Below, in pieces: positions 22,757 through 34,350 of a stretch of DNA of 64,000 nt. Position numbers and translations under genes: made by a program. The DNA lies in assembly GCA_001939145.1 (NCBI GenBank), contig LSRX01000290.1:170123-234122 (forward strand), written 5' to 3'. Position 1 is the first letter of the stretch. Each line of letters begins with the position of its first letter. The notes below the pieces were generated by a model, which had not been told where the DNA came from, did not search any database, and was given only the letters and a program-made list of their open reading frames with translations. The stretch comes from Symbiodinium microadriaticum (taxonomy: Eukaryota; Sar; Dinophyceae; Suessiales; Symbiodiniaceae).

Positions 22757-23089
22757 CGCCTGAGGCCTACCTGCGCCTCCGCCGCATCCTGGCCGCCCCG
22801 TCTATACCTTCGCTTTCGGCCTCCGCTTGGGTCCGTCAAGCTCTGCGCGCCGCCTCTTGCCAGCAGCACCTCCACGCCCTGCACCCTGCAGCCCTGGCCC
22901 TTGAGCTGGCCTTGTGCACTGTGCAGTTTTGCGTTCCGCCCTGCTCCGCATTGCGTTACGTGTCTTCTGCGAGCAGCAGTTGGTAATCGCTCACCTTTCG
23001 TTTCGTGCGTCGTCGCCCTCAGAAGTAGGGAGACCGCATGTGTGTCCAAAGTGGACACCGAAGGGATCTTGTAGTCTGTACAGTAGTTT

Positions 23090-23125
23090 ACACTACTCCT
23101 ACTACTACTACTACTACTGCTGCTG

Positions 23126-23158
<33 letters not shown>

Positions 23159-23235
23159 TTACTACTGCTACTGCTACTGCTACTGCTACTGCTACTGCTA
23201 CTGCTACTGCTTGCTACTGCTACGACGACGACGAC
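23090..23235 (+). repeat. (CTA)n then (TACTGC)n microsatellite
   Basis: A second island of the same repeat type, about 330 nt downstream of the first, ending in (ACG)n. The two probably arose from one expanded block. Confidence 0.9.
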
Positions 23236-23391
23236 CATAGTGGTAAAGGGTAGCGATTCTCTTTCGGCATGCAAGGCTCCGTCGAAGTGTAGATGAAAAA
23301 TGGGACATGGTAGATTGTGGATGGAGGTTTCGCATGAGAGTGTGAGTGGCCTAGTGAGTGCTCGTGGAAACTACGAGCAAAGATCTCAGAA

Positions 23392-23817
23392 GTGCATGTC
23401 AATGTAGATGAAGGGAGTGGATGCCTCCATCCAAGGACACGTCAGAGTCTGCTACCGTTTAAATCTTTTCGGCAGGATGAAGGGTCGAATGTCTTCCGTT
23501 CAGAGGACATCTCGGTGCAGGCGCGGCTGTGGAGACTAGAACATGGCGCCCACCTCCGGCCCTGCCCAGAAATCAACGAGGCTTTCGTGTCGAGTGCGAC
23601 CCATGAATGCTCAGCTGAAGAGGCTTGCCCGATGAACCACCTCGTCTTTGACTTTAGCAAGCACGAGCTGGTGGTGCCGCGCCTCAGTATTCTTACTACA
23701 TTGAGGGGGCTGTCAGTGCCGACTGCGGTTCAGAATCTGATACCCGAAAATCTACATGCCAGACCGTGTGTGAGTGCCGACGACACAAGGACTGGAAACA
23801 TAAGCAATGCGAAATAG
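23392..23817 (+). CDS. Weak open reading frame, unknown
   Basis: A 141-codon frame with segments such as ECSAEEACPMNHLVFDFSKH. It has fair amino-acid composition but no motif, no clear acceptor and no strong codon bias. It could be chance. Confidence 0.2.
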   Translation: MHVNVDEGSGCLHPRTRQSLLPFKSFRQDEGSNVFRSEDISVQARLWRLEHGAHLRPCPEINEAFVSSATHECSAEEACPMNHLVFDFSKHELVVPRLSILTTLRGLSVPTAVQNLIPENLHARPCVSADDTRTGNISNAK

Positions 23818-24055
23818 CCCGGACCAGTAGCTTACGTGCTGTGACGAACTGGGTAGTTCTTCATCACTTGCTGGCAAGTTTCTTGACGTTTCCACACGCA
23901 AGCTGCCCCAACAACGAATGATTTACTCATCCGCGCCGGTCGTCGTATCTTGCAGCACTAGTTGACGGGCCTGCTTCCGATTAGCACAGCTAAAGATGCA
24001 ATCGGCATCGTTGCTTTCGACACTGCTAATACCACTCGCAGCAGGACAACATAAT

Positions 24056-24175
24056 GCTGATGATGATGGTGCTGATGATGATGGTGCTGCTGATGATGAT
24101 GATGATGATGATGGTGACAGCGGTGATGGTGATGATGATGATGGTGGTGATGATGATGATGATGATGCGATGTTC
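24056..24175 (+). repeat. (GAT)n microsatellite
   Basis: GATGATGAT and GGTGATGAT triplets run for about 120 nt. Confidence 0.9.
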
Positions 24176-24264
24176 ATGCCAGCGATGCCATGGTTGTAAA
24201 TCATGTTGATGCGGATTTTGCTCTTGACAATTGCTGTGATCCCCAGCCTGCCTGAACCCAAAGC

Positions 24265-24624
24265 TTGGATCTGCCGTTTTTCGCCCGAAACGAGAAACGC
24301 CTCAAGAGGAGGTCAATCATTGTCAATCCGTTTGCGCAGGTTCGGGCGCAGGCGCAGGCGAGCCGGGCCAAGGGGTCTTACGATCCAGAGGCCGGGCGTG
24401 TCCGTGTCCGGCATTTTTCTGCTTTCTCTCGCTGTGGGCGCATGGCTTGTGGTTTAGTTTGGGCGATGTGGGATTTCACCTCCAAAGCTTTTCATGAGTA
24501 GGCCCTGTGGCTGGAGCTTCTGCAGCAGTACCGGGCTTCCGCCGTGGTGGTTTCGGTGGCTCGGGTGCACTCGGTTGTCTTCCTCATGCAAAAGGCTGCC
24601 ATCCGGCTAAGACGGGCAGGATAA
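24265..24624 (+). CDS. Two exons of an unidentified gene, including its 3' end
   Basis: A first segment (about 24263-24340) encodes DLPFFARNEKRLKRRSIIVN-PFAQ and stops at GCAG|GTTCGG. The second (24502-24624, after CATGAGTAG) encodes ALWLELLQQYRASAVVVSVA, then RVHSVVFLMQKAAIRLRRAG and TAA. The second shows strong third-position GC and a helical pattern; the first is weaker. Direct joining is not demonstrated. Confidence 0.45.
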
Positions 24625-25070
24625 AGAAGTGCTCACGATCACCAGCACAACGTTTCTTCTTGGAATGTACGTTTGTAGTGATCGTAGAGTGTCTTTCCAT
24701 CATCGAACAAACAATTATGGACGAACGAAGCTGGGCACCAGTTCTCGTCTTGGGGCTGGTCCAAGTGATCTCCTTATGCTTGCATCGTCAAGATAGTCCT
24801 GCCACGTGGGTTCAGGCCCGTTAAATCTTTATTGCAAGCAGTCAGCAGTCAGCCCTCCATCCTGCATCTGCACAAACCTGAGCCTTCAACCTTTTTGGAG
24901 GCAAAAGCTGGGCCACAGTCCTCCCTTCCAACTCAGGACTGCATGCTCGCGTTTACTGCCCGCAGCGAGCAGTCGGGTCGTTACGCGAGCTTGACTTTGG
25001 TCAAGGAGCCAGTTACTGTACAGCAAAATGAAGAAGAACAAGCCGCAGCAGTGTAGCATTAGGGCTGCAG

Positions 25071-27375
25071 GACACTGCAGAGACACTCGCCATCTTCGTG
25101 GATGACAAGCCCGCACGCTGCTTGGCGCGGGGCGCGCTCGAAGTCCAGCCTGCAAGGCAGGTTGACGAGTGAGGCAAGTATTTGTTGGTCAGTCAGCAAG
25201 TGCATATATGCACCTATGTGTATATATGTTGCGTGTATATATGTTGTATGTATGTATGTATGTATGTATGTATGTATGTATGTACGTATGCATGTGTACA
25301 TGTTTGTGGATAGATAGATAGATAGATAGATAGATATTTATCAAGCTCGTATAATGGTGTACATCTGTGTATATGGATACATCTGTGTCATTGTGCATAA
25401 ACAAATACAAGCGCAAGAAATGCATACATAGACATGTACCTTTACATCGATCTACAGATGCACATACCTTCAGAGGTACTTGGAGGTGCTTCTAATCTCA
25501 AAAGGCCTACTTGCTGGGCTGTGGGATCTCGCAACTGGGGCTCATGGCCGCGAGGTTCTGGTGCATGGAGAATATAGGCAACAGTAGCCGGTCGTCAACT
25601 CTCCGCGGAATTGCAGAGGTTGGCGGAAGGGTTTGAGTTGCGGGTCCCCTGCCTGAAGAATAGCGGCAGCAGGGCTGCTGCTTCTTCATGTGTACGCTCC
25701 AGAAGGCATGGTGTGTTGGGAAGTGGCAGCCTTCCCACCACGTAGGCTGTTTTGCTGCGGTGTTCGGTCTGGGCTGGCCGTTTCTTGAGCAACCCTGCGG
25801 CTTGCGCAACCCGCTTCATCATCATCTCTTTCCTAGACAGTGCCTGCTCATTTGGTTTCCGACGCCCTGGCATCTTGCATTCTCCCCCCCTCTCTTGTGC
25901 TGCCTCGTAGCATCCTTAACGTTCAGGCCAGCTGAGCTTGAACTGTGTAGGAAAGGCACACCACTACGAGATGCTCAGCAGAGTATCCCTACAAGACCGG
26001 GTTGCCTCTTGTTCATGTCTGAGCCGTTCGCTCACAACAAATCTGGCCGGACAGGACATGTGTGCAATGGATCGAAATGGACGGAACCAAGAGCAGCTGG
26101 ATTCTTGAGGAGAGCAAGTTCGAGGCCGAACTCGGGTCTGCCAGTTTTGGTCTTTGGAGTCTGGGATGAGCATGAGGGAGTTTCCGAAAATTAGGGGTAC
26201 CCTATTTTGGGGTCCTTTACAATAATGATCCTACTACTTAGGGTGCTATATTGGGTTCCCCTATTTTCGGAAACCCCCATGAAGGGGTCTAGGGTTGTTC
26301 GCCAAATGCAGCCTGCGAGAGCTACTTTGAAGCTTAGCCTCAGGATGCTTTTTTGTTGCATCACTATGTTGTCTAATGCGGGAGAAGCGGGGCACAGCCA
26401 CGTGTACATACTGTTTTTACATGTCTAGGTGCAGATGCAAATTTACGCAGGTGCACATGCCCTATATGCACCACGTTCCACCATTTATGATGTCGTTTAT
26501 GTAAGTAGGCAGGTGCACAGGCTCGCCTCCATCCTTCGTCCGGTCACATGTTATGGGTACTGCACAAATGCACGCAGGCGGACCGCTTCTCGTGCGACTA
26601 TCAGAGCATTTGGCGAGTTTACGGGGGTCCCCAGCTCTCTGTGTGCCCAGGAGTTGATGTGGCATGTGAAGATATTGTTTTCAACAGCACCGCTTCCTAC
26701 TTTTCGGATCTTTTCGGACTGCAATGCGATAGAAATCCCCAAACCCCGAGCTCATTGGAGGCCTTGAACAGCTTCATGGCCTCCAGTGGCTTCATCTTCG
26801 AGCGCTACGAGGTGCGCTAAGAAAGGAAGTTTCGTTGCGGGGGCATTCAGTGATGAGGCGTCGTCGGATTCCTACTCAGATCGCATTTCTAAGTCGGAAA
26901 GAATTAGGCTTCAGAGACCATGGTTTGAGCTTGGAGTTTAGGGCACCTTGATTTACCTGATGATCTGCATGTACTTGGGCGAGCTGTTCAGGTCTCGCTG
27001 GCAGCCCTGGCACGGGAGGGGACGAGCTTCCACCATGCTGGCGCCCTCCGGCAGAGATTTCAAGTCAGGTGGGGCTGTTGTAAGTTGTGTTCTGTTTCGA
27101 GACTTTGGCTTTCCCGTCTGTAAACTTACGAAAAGCATGCTATGTAAATAAACAATAAATATATATATAACAAAATAATATATATATATATATATGTATA
27201 TATGTATATATGTATATATGTATATATGTATATATGTATATATGTATATATGTATATATGTATATATGTATAGATGTGTATATGTATATATGTATAAATA
27301 CATATGTATATATATATATGTATAAATATATATGTATATATATATATATGTATATATATATGTATATATACATAC

Positions 27376-27410
<35 letters not shown>

Positions 27411-27717
27411 TGTATGTATGTATGTATGTATGTATGTATGTATGTATGTATGTAGTTATGTAATGTATGTATGTATGTATGTATGTATGTATGTATGTAT
27501 GTACGTACGTACGTACGTATGTATGTATGTATGTATGTATGTATGTGTGTATGTATGTACGTATGTATGTATGTATGTATGTATGCAGGTATGTACATAT
27601 ATATATATATATACATATATTTGTATGTGTGTATATATGTATATACAGATACATATGTACGCATATATGTGTGTGTGTATGTGTGTGTATATATATATTT
27701 ATGTGTGTATATATACA

Positions 27718-27750
<33 letters not shown>

Positions 27751-28250
27751 GATGTTTATATAGCCTTTAATATGACGCATAGTATAGAATGTGCAATGTG
27801 CGCATATATATATATATATATATGTATGCCATACACACATAGACATACATACGTGCATACATACACGGGTAGTTTTCTAAAATAGGATCCCTTTTCGCGT
27901 CGATTTTTTACGGTTGCCGTACTATATTAGGGACCTAAAAAGGGACCCAATTTAGAGAACCACCCACACGCATACATGCATACACACATACATACAAGCA
28001 TGCATACATACATTCATTCATATTACATGCTCGCTGCATATGCATACAAGCATCCCCTGGCCCCGCACCTCAGGAGCAGAACGGCATCACCTTGACGCTG
28101 AAGCCTGGGCTTTCTATTTCTGGCTTCTTGGGGTTTTACAGCTCAGGGCAGTCGGCACATGTATGGTGGATGAATCGGAGTTCGGTTGCAGCAGGGCCAG
28201 GGTGGAGTTTATAGCAGCTTGGTCGGAGTGTTTCAGTGGAACTTCCCCAG
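25071..28250 (+). CDS. Phase-consistent exon chain of an unidentified gene
   Basis: Exons 25071-25160 ([20 protein letters not shown]..., CTGCAG|...|GTTGAC), 26578-26811 ([20 protein letters not shown]... ending FIFERYE), 26992-27068 ([20 protein letters not shown]...) and possibly 28147-28250 ([20 protein letters not shown]...) are compatible in phase. The 78-residue second exon has several cysteines and an N-x-S site, suggesting an extracellular or lumenal domain. Exon 1 to 2 may hide further exons. The last intron holds a huge TATG microsatellite and a MITE-like element. No family recognised. Confidence 0.45.
25235..25335 (+). repeat. (TATG)n and (GATA)n microsatellites
   Basis: TATGTATG repeats (25245-25290) are followed by GATAGATA (25309-25334). 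Confidence 0.9.
26172..26280. mobile_element. MITE-like inverted-repeat element, copy D
   Basis: GGGAGTTTCCGAAAATTAGG at the left is mirrored by CCCCTATTTTCGGAAACCCC at the right. The sequence CATGA abuts both ends and may be a target duplication. Its terminal repeat is a variant of the family consensus. Confidence 0.8.
27165..27855 (+). repeat. Very long (TA)n/(TATG)n/(TATACA)n microsatellite
   Basis: Nearly 700 nt of TA-, TATG- and GTATATAT-type repeats. Frames on both strands appear open only because the unit lacks stops in some registers. Confidence 0.95.
27866..27966. mobile_element. MITE-like inverted-repeat element, copy E
   Basis: GGGTAGTTTTCTAAAATAGG and CCCAATTTAGAGAACCACCC form the ends. 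ACAC flanks both sides within the CATA-repeat, so the insertion site can be read clearly. Confidence 0.85.
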
Positions 28251-30985
28251 GTGGGGCTCCGCTGCTCAGGGCTGAAGCTTCGACAATGGTTTGAGTTGAA
28301 GTTAGTTGTTGAGCTGACTGTTTGCATGTGGTTATGTAGGGTTTGCATGGCAGATGCAGACAGACATGCATACGTGCGTCTGGGCAAACAGCAACACAGC
28401 TGTATGCAATTGCTGTATGTTTCACATGTTGCGTTAGGTTTAAATGCTATCTGTCATTACAACTTCACCTGGCGTATTGAAGCCTTCTCCTCGGACTGAT
28501 CGTTGCCAAGGACGGTTCAGATTGAACACGCCGGGCTCGCACTCTCGGACCACACCACAACTGTGCTGTGTGGCGTCACGCGACAGCCAGGGACAGGGGC
28601 AACGATGGTTTGGACGATTTACCACGGCTTGTCTGCCCTGTGATTTCCTGCTGGGACGGTCAATGCCTGATGCCTTGCTCGCGAAGGCCTTCCCTTTCAG
28701 GGGCCGTGTGCACAGTGTACAGTGCAGGCAAGCAGCATCACGCAGCAGGCAAGTGGTTGACCAGCTTGCAAGGTCTGCCGCAGGTACAAAAAGGAAACGT
28801 ATGGTTGCAATCGTCGCGGGTTGTGATGCCGGGGGCACCAAGTACAACCCCGCTTGAGGATCGTGAAACCCGGGTAGAACCAACTTACGAAGTCTCCTGA
28901 CCATCTCCAAGCAGGGCTTGCTTCCTCATCTCCGCTTGCCCTCAGGATCTTTCAGGTGAAGTAGAGGAAGCGCAATGAACTGGCTCTGTTTCTTGGTAGA
29001 TAGACACGTTGAGAGTGCGTGCAGCTTTTAAAGTTAGATGGGCGGATAGACAGTATGCTAGTGAACCGAAAGCCCCCGACATGCTCGTTGTGCTCGTTGT
29101 AGCTCACGTCGGCCTGCAAAATGCCTCATGCCTCGAGATGCCTCGAGCAACGTGGAAAACACTCCAGGAGACACCAAGGGTGTCTCCGTTTCACGCCTTT
29201 GTGCCGAGCCAAGGAGTCGGGAACGCAACAGGCCATGTTCCAGGCGCCCTTCAACGCAAATGCGGTTCCGAGCTGAGTGTGGGCTTGGGGTTGGGGTCAG
29301 AAGGTTGAAGCACAGACCAATTCATCTTGCTGCGCATCCTCACGAATCTATGAGCCCATAAAGCTGAGAGTCGTCCTTAGACAAGCCTTCAGGGATGAGT
29401 GGTCCTTGGAAACGGGGACTGTGGTGATTTGGATACCAGTCATTGCCGCCCATCAGCGGTAACCGCCCGTAAGCGCTGCTCTGCACCCCCAAGACTGCTT
29501 CTTCGATGCAAGCAGGTTCGAAACTGCATCCACCTAGCGAGAGCCGACCCGTGGTTCCAGAACTGCGTGGGAATTGGTCTTGTGAACGTTTGTGTAATGA
29601 AGGGGGACTGACGGCTAGCAGGCGTGATGCCCCATTTCGCGGACGACCGTCCCACCATCTTACCCAACCTAAAGACCTCAATAAAGACCTTCCCAACATA
29701 TCCTACATACCGCCCATCCTGAAGACCTTAACATGCATCTTCCCAACATATCCTATACCCGCCCAACCTTAAACAAAAACTATCCAAAGACCTAAACGCC
29801 GCTCGCCCTAAGACCTTCACAAACATCCTGACCAAAATCTATCGAACAATCCAAAAAAACGAACACCTACAAACTAATCAAAAACCCTAGCCAACATCCT
29901 ATACAAAAACAACATAACAACAACCATCCCCTACCACATGCTCAATAAGCCTACATAGCATTCGTCCCATAAACCTATACCGAATCCTGACAACCAAGCC
30001 CTACTGTACTAAATCCTCAATAGGCCGAACCCCACCTCACCTAACAAAACCGAAGCCCTTAACCAAAGTCCTGACCCTGAACTGGAGCGTCAATCTCTTC
30101 CGATTTTTCGTGGGCGAGCTCTTCAACATCCAGAAGGCACCTCTGACATGCTTCGTTTCTGAGTGCACGTGAGCTCGCAAGCGCCTTGCCGTCAGCTGTT
30201 GCGTGTGACTGCACCTTGTGCACAACTTTTGTTAAGTTTTGGCTTTGGCAGCATAGCTTTAATGAAGGATAGCACCGCTTCTTGGGTTGTTGGCCATGCA
30301 ACTGACAAAGGGCGTAAGATCAACAAGGAGCAGACAAGGGCACCCTTTCGTGACGACCCAGACGACAATGATGACGATGATCACGACGACGACAATGACG
30401 ATGAAGACGGTTGCACCTATGGTGCCTGTGCTGAAGAAGTGGCCGAAGAAGACCCTTTGTCAGAAGACCCAGAAGAACCTTTGTCAGACCGCCCAGAAGA
30501 CTGAATGCGCGGTGGATGACCCACCCAAAGTTGTGCATGACTACGTGAAAGAGTGGTGGAATAGGGGCGTGGCCGACCTACGAAGGGAAGGGGCTTGGTT
30601 GATTGTCACAATGTGAGGGGATAGAGCGCGCAAGGAGAGAATGGGCATCGTGAAGCCACTGAGGCAGACAGACAACATCATCACCGTGAATGTCACCTGT
30701 ACGCAAACCTGTGAAGCCATTGAACTCTCGCAAGGAGTATGATTCCAGTATGATGACACCTTGCTTGAATTTTGGGGGTACGTACTTAAGGGTGCTGGGT
30801 AGCGATGTTTTTTCGAATTTCGCTGACCTGATGGAGTATAGGAACATGGAAAGCCCTGGCCTCTTTGATGAAGTCTGCGTCTTTGAACTGCTTTAGGTGA
30901 CCAAAGTGATCATGCCCGAAGCTGCTGGCAGAGGTTCAAGAAGCCTTGGTTTGCTTTGAGAGGGTTTAGGGGCTGTTGGCATGTC
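28251..30985. other. No secure gene; contains a G-depleted segment
   Basis: Open frames at 28444-28857, 29009-29308 and 30163-30616 lack motifs. The frame at 30287-30616 ends with a coding-like stretch (KVVHDYVKEWWNRGVADLR) but begins in a GAC/ATG simple repeat. The 5' flank of the MFS gene lies at the right end. Confidence 0.4.
29655..30070 (+). repeat. Strongly G-depleted, C/A-rich segment with internal repeats
   Basis: Over about 400 nt the plus strand contains very few guanines. Two related blocks, each with CTTCCCAACATATCCTA, lie at 29688-29705 and 29739-29756. No coding frame is evident. Confidence 0.75.
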
Positions 30986-32314
30986 ATGGAGGAACAGCAT
31001 GGCTCAGAAGTGGTCCCTCTCGAGGTGGAACAGGAGGAGCAACGGACGGAGGATCGGCTGGGCGGCAAAGACATACTAGTTCTGCTGGTTTGCTGCTCGC
31101 TGGTGCTTTTCAGTGTTCCAGCCATGACCTACAACCTCTTCAAGCCAAGTTTGGCGTCAAATCTTGAGCTTTCACCTTCAGAGAGCCAGGCCATCGTGAG
31201 CAGCGCGCTCGTCGGAGGAATGGTCTTGGGCTTCGTCCCGGGAATTATCTATGATCGCTTTGGCTACGTGACCACACTTTGCTACGGTGGAATCTTCTCA
31301 TGCTGTGGCGCCTTGCTGTGGTTTGCTACGCTTCAAGACGGCGGAGCCAAGGACGACCCGACTTCACTCACCCTTTCCCTGGCTTTTGCGATGTTAAGCC
31401 ATGGCTGCCGGTGCATGTACTTGGCAGGCACCTGTGCAGCGTTGCGTGCCCTGCCTCCGCAATACACGGGCTCTGTGGCTGCACTCTTGGCCATTTCGGT
31501 CTCACTCGGCTACATTTTGTTGCCCTTGGCTTGGCGAAGCGTTTTCATGCCAGCACCTGATGATGAAAACTTCAATCCCACGACACGGCTCTTGGCCAAC
31601 CTGAAACCCGTCGCACACTTCTTCTTGTTCCTCGCCATCATCTACGCGGTTGCGACGGTGCTGGGCCTCTGCCTTGTGCCGCTGCTGCCAGCGGCAAAGG
31701 CGGCAGGGAGGTCCCTGGGAGCCTCACGCAGGCAGAAGCTAAAGGAGCCCCCTGCCGTTGCGATGTTCTGCTTTGTGGCTTTGTCAATGGCCTTTACCTA
31801 CACCTACCTCACTGGCGGCCTCGCCGCTGCGTCAAAAAGGGTGCATCCACCAGCGACCCCGCAGGAAAGAGCGACTGTGATCCTTTGGAACGGTATTTGT
31901 GGCATGGCAAGCCGCTTTGCCCATGGCTTCGGAGCAGATCTGCTGCGGGGGAAGTGCGGCTTTGGAGAGGCAGGGCTGTACTTGTCTTTGTGCTCCTCAA
32001 TAGCTTTCTCCATCATGGGCTTCCTGGTGCTCATGTACAGCGAGAGCTGGAAAATGGCCACCTACCTCATCGGGTTTTCATTTGGTGGTATGTTCTCCCT
32101 CTTTGCTTCGGCGATCTGCATGATCTTCGGAAAGCAAGAAATGGGCTTCTGGATGGGGATTCTATTTGTGATTCTTGGTGTCATGCACTCCGTCTATGGC
32201 CAGCTCGCCGTTCGCGTCGACACGTACACTTACTATCTCATCGGATGTGTGGCCGCAGCTGTCTCGTTGTCATTCTTCCTCGCTCTCGCCTGGGCGAAGT
32301 CCGAGCGCCCCTAG
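30986..32314 (+). CDS. Major facilitator superfamily transporter
   Basis: A single uninterrupted frame of 442 codons. The first in-frame ATG is at 30986; a telomere-like GGGTTTAGGGG lies just upstream in the same frame. About twelve hydrophobic helices are visible, starting at residue ~30 (ILVLLVCCSLVLFSVPAMTY). The loop between helices 2 and 3 has GIIYDRFGYVT, matching MFS motif A (D-R-x-G). The sequence LSPSESQAIVSSALVGGMVL and the overall pattern resemble nodulin-like/SLC43-type carriers, so a small organic solute or amino acid is the likely cargo; the substrate is unknown. A hydrophilic central loop (residues ~235-260) divides the two halves. High GC and no intron set it apart from neighbours; retroposition of a processed mRNA would explain this. 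Confidence 0.92.
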   Translation: MEEQHGSEVVPLEVEQEEQRTEDRLGGKDILVLLVCCSLVLFSVPAMTYNLFKPSLASNLELSPSESQAIVSSALVGGMVLGFVPGIIYDRFGYVTTLCYGGIFSCCGALLWFATLQDGGAKDDPTSLTLSLAFAMLSHGCRCMYLAGTCAALRALPPQYTGSVAALLAISVSLGYILLPLAWRSVFMPAPDDENFNPTTRLLANLKPVAHFFLFLAIIYAVATVLGLCLVPLLPAAKAAGRSLGASRRQKLKEPPAVAMFCFVALSMAFTYTYLTGGLAAASKRVHPPATPQERATVILWNGICGMASRFAHGFGADLLRGKCGFGEAGLYLSLCSSIAFSIMGFLVLMYSESWKMATYLIGFSFGGMFSLFASAICMIFGKQEMGFWMGILFVILGVMHSVYGQLAVRVDTYTYYLIGCVAAAVSLSFFLALAWAKSERP

Positions 32315-32395
32315 TCCCGCATGCTTCTTTGGTTCGAAAACTCAGGTTGCGGGAAGCTCCCTAACCTCCCTTGAAGCCCTGGGCGTGAACAGAAC

Positions 32396-32445
32396 CCCCC
32401 CCCCCCCAAGAAAAACAAAAAAGAATAAAACGCCCCAAAAAAAAC
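32396..32445 (+). repeat. C-homopolymer and A-rich tract downstream of MFS gene
   Basis: C11 is followed by AAGAAAAACAAAAAAG and A8. It lies about 80 nt after the stop codon and could be a degraded polyadenylated tail, which would fit a retroposed origin, though this is only suggestive. Confidence 0.5.
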
Positions 32446-32452
32446 GTCGCCG

Positions 32453-32592
32453 ATGCTTCCAAGCTCCGAAGCAGCTGGGCTTGGCCCGGACGAGAACTCC
32501 GGCAGAGCCAGGAAAAGGGGCGCTTCGACTTCCGCAAGGAATCCAGGGCAGAGGGATGACTTGGACTACGAGGCAGTCTACCAAGCCCTAAA
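32453..32592 (+). CDS. Weak candidate exon
   Basis: A GC-rich frame encodes LPSSEAAGLGPDENSGRARK and ends around DDLDYEAVYQA before CCCTAAACCC. The telomere-like sequence after it resembles the intron starts seen elsewhere. No motif. Confidence 0.25.
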
Positions 32593-32699
32593 CCCTACTT
32601 GGATCGGAAGTATCTCCTGGGGTCCGTTGGGTTTGTGTAGGGTAAAAGACGCGACTTATCAACCCGAACCCCTCGTCTGGCGAGTTGCGAGAGCGTAAA

Positions 32700-33345
32700 C
32701 TCCAAGCCCATGACAGTGGAAGGAAGTCTGGCTTTGCAGCATTCGTTAATTCCTAGTAGTGTGTGCAAGCCTGCAATTCCTTGTTTCGTCTGCAAGCTTG
32801 CATGACTACTGTGGACAGCTATATTCCTTTCGAATTCAATGAGTTCATCTGCGTGGTTGCTCGAACCCAGTGCAAACTTTCCTCTGAAATTATGCCGGTA
32901 AGTGGCACCTGCGGCAAACATTTGCTTTCGTGAATTGCGGATGAGTCCACTCACGTCATGGCCCTACGAAGCCTTTCTGAGAGAGCTGGTAGTTCGATGT
33001 CAATCTTTGGTGGAGATAGGAGACTGTCTTGAAACAGGTCGGGGCCAATTCTGCTGTACTTCCATCTCTTCGGTAGTTGAGTGGTTTTTCCATATACATC
33101 CAGAGGCCCTTTCGTATTATGGGTGACGCGAGCACTCTCGGGTGTGTTTATGGTGTTAAGTTCCCACATGTTTTGCTCGGTGTTTGCTGTATTCTGGTCG
33201 CCCATGTTGCTTGGTTTCGCTTGCTGGAATCCGTGCCTGCTTCGAGCGAGTCTGCCAGTCGAAGCCCTAAAAACGAAACTACTATGGAATTGTGTGGAGC
33301 CTTGCCTGCCTTGTGCGAGTGTGAGAGTGGAAACTACCATGCCAG
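32700..33345. other. No supported gene
   Basis: Low-GC sequence with short frames. A copy of the dispersed GCGAGTGTGAGAGTGGAAAC motif lies at 33315-33334, just upstream of the next candidate exon. Confidence 0.4.
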
Positions 33346-33394
33346 GTAAAGAAGACAACGACTTCGGCGAGTTCGAGCTCCCCCTCCCTTCGGG
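33346..33394 (+). CDS. Small exon followed by a telomere-like intron
   Basis: Between ATGCCAG| and TCGGG|GTTAGGG it encodes KEDNDFGEFELPLPSG. The acidic composition and codon usage are coding-like, and the donor coincides with the start of GTTAGGG/TTTAGGG repeats. Confidence 0.42.
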
Positions 33395-33488
33395 GTTAGG
33401 GTGTTTCGGGTGTGTAGCTTAGGGCTTTTAGGTTTAGGGCCTTGAGGTTTAGGGCCTAAACCCCTAACCCCTAAACCATAAACCCTTG
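33395..33488 (+). repeat. Mixed-orientation TTTAGGG / CCCTAAA tract
   Basis: TTAGGG-type units in one orientation are followed by CCCCTAAACC units in the other, giving a potential hairpin. Confidence 0.85.
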
Positions 33489-34350
33489 TGAAAATCCCCT
33501 GTCTTTTGGACTTTGATTGATGAAGCCATGTTGACTTTCACATGCTAGGAACCCTGATATGCAGTGCCTTGTATAGAGCATCTAGAGTGCCTGCGAGTCT
33601 AGGGTCCTGAGTCCAAGCAGAAACATGAGCTAGCCCTTTGCATTGTCGACTCCGCTAGCTGGTGTGAAACCCTGACTCAAAACCACATGCCTCGCCTGGA
33701 TTGTCCGAGTGTGCTGAACCCCTAGGTGCTTTGGCTTGCTGCGAAATACGCGGGCCAGGGAGGAGGCCAGATTCGGCTTCAGGAGTTCTGCGCCTTTCGG
33801 CAGCAAAGAAGGAGGGGCTTTATTCATTATCCTCATTTCTTACGGCTTTTTTGGGTTTGCTGCGTCAACCGTTACACAGTTGCTGGATCATCAGGTTTGG
33901 CTTTTGTGTGGGGTGGCATGGACTCGTGGCAAGATGGTCTTGAGGTTGAATGGGTTCGGATGAAAAATCTCACTCAGGCAGCATGCGACGGCCCCGGAGG
34001 AGTGGTTGCTTTTGTTCGGTTCTGTGACAAAACAAGCGTACAACCCCCTGCTGCCATCCTCCATCCCCTTTGCCGAAGCTGATCTGAGGAAATGCTGCAG
34101 GCCATCGTGCAGTTTCCTTTTGCCATCTTGATTTGGAGCACCTCAGTAGTGTTTTGAGGGGAAGGCCACGAAGTACCGGTTTGAGGTGGACATGTCTGAG
34201 TTTTGGTCAGTGGTTTCAAATCCATGTGCTGTAGCTGCAGCCCGATGCTTGGTAATCATTTTCTTGCCTGTTGTGTCGGAGTGTGTGTGTGTGTGTGTGT
34301 TTGTGTGTGTTTGTGTGTGCGTCTGTGTGTGTGTGTGTGTGTGGGGCCAG
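33489..34350. other. No supported gene; ends in (GT)n microsatellite
   Basis: A 118-codon frame at 33726-34082 has no motif. A (GT)n run occupies about 34281-34343 and directly precedes the acceptor of the EF-hand gene. Confidence 0.4.

Noticed and set aside
22275-23274. Open frames of polyvaline, polyserine and polyleucine up to 263 codons
   Set aside because: Produced by CTA/CTG triplet repeats in all six frames.
26953-27885. 300-codon minus-strand frame rich in I, Y, T and H
   Set aside because: It spans the TATA/TATG microsatellite and is pure repeat.
30163-30504. Acidic 113-codon frame
   Set aside because: The acidity comes from a GAC/GAT simple repeat; no domain or conserved context.
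30930-30975. Spliced-leader relic upstream of the MFS gene
   Set aside because: AAGCCTTGGTTTGCTTTGAG only loosely resembles the dinoflagellate leader, with several mismatches and gaps.
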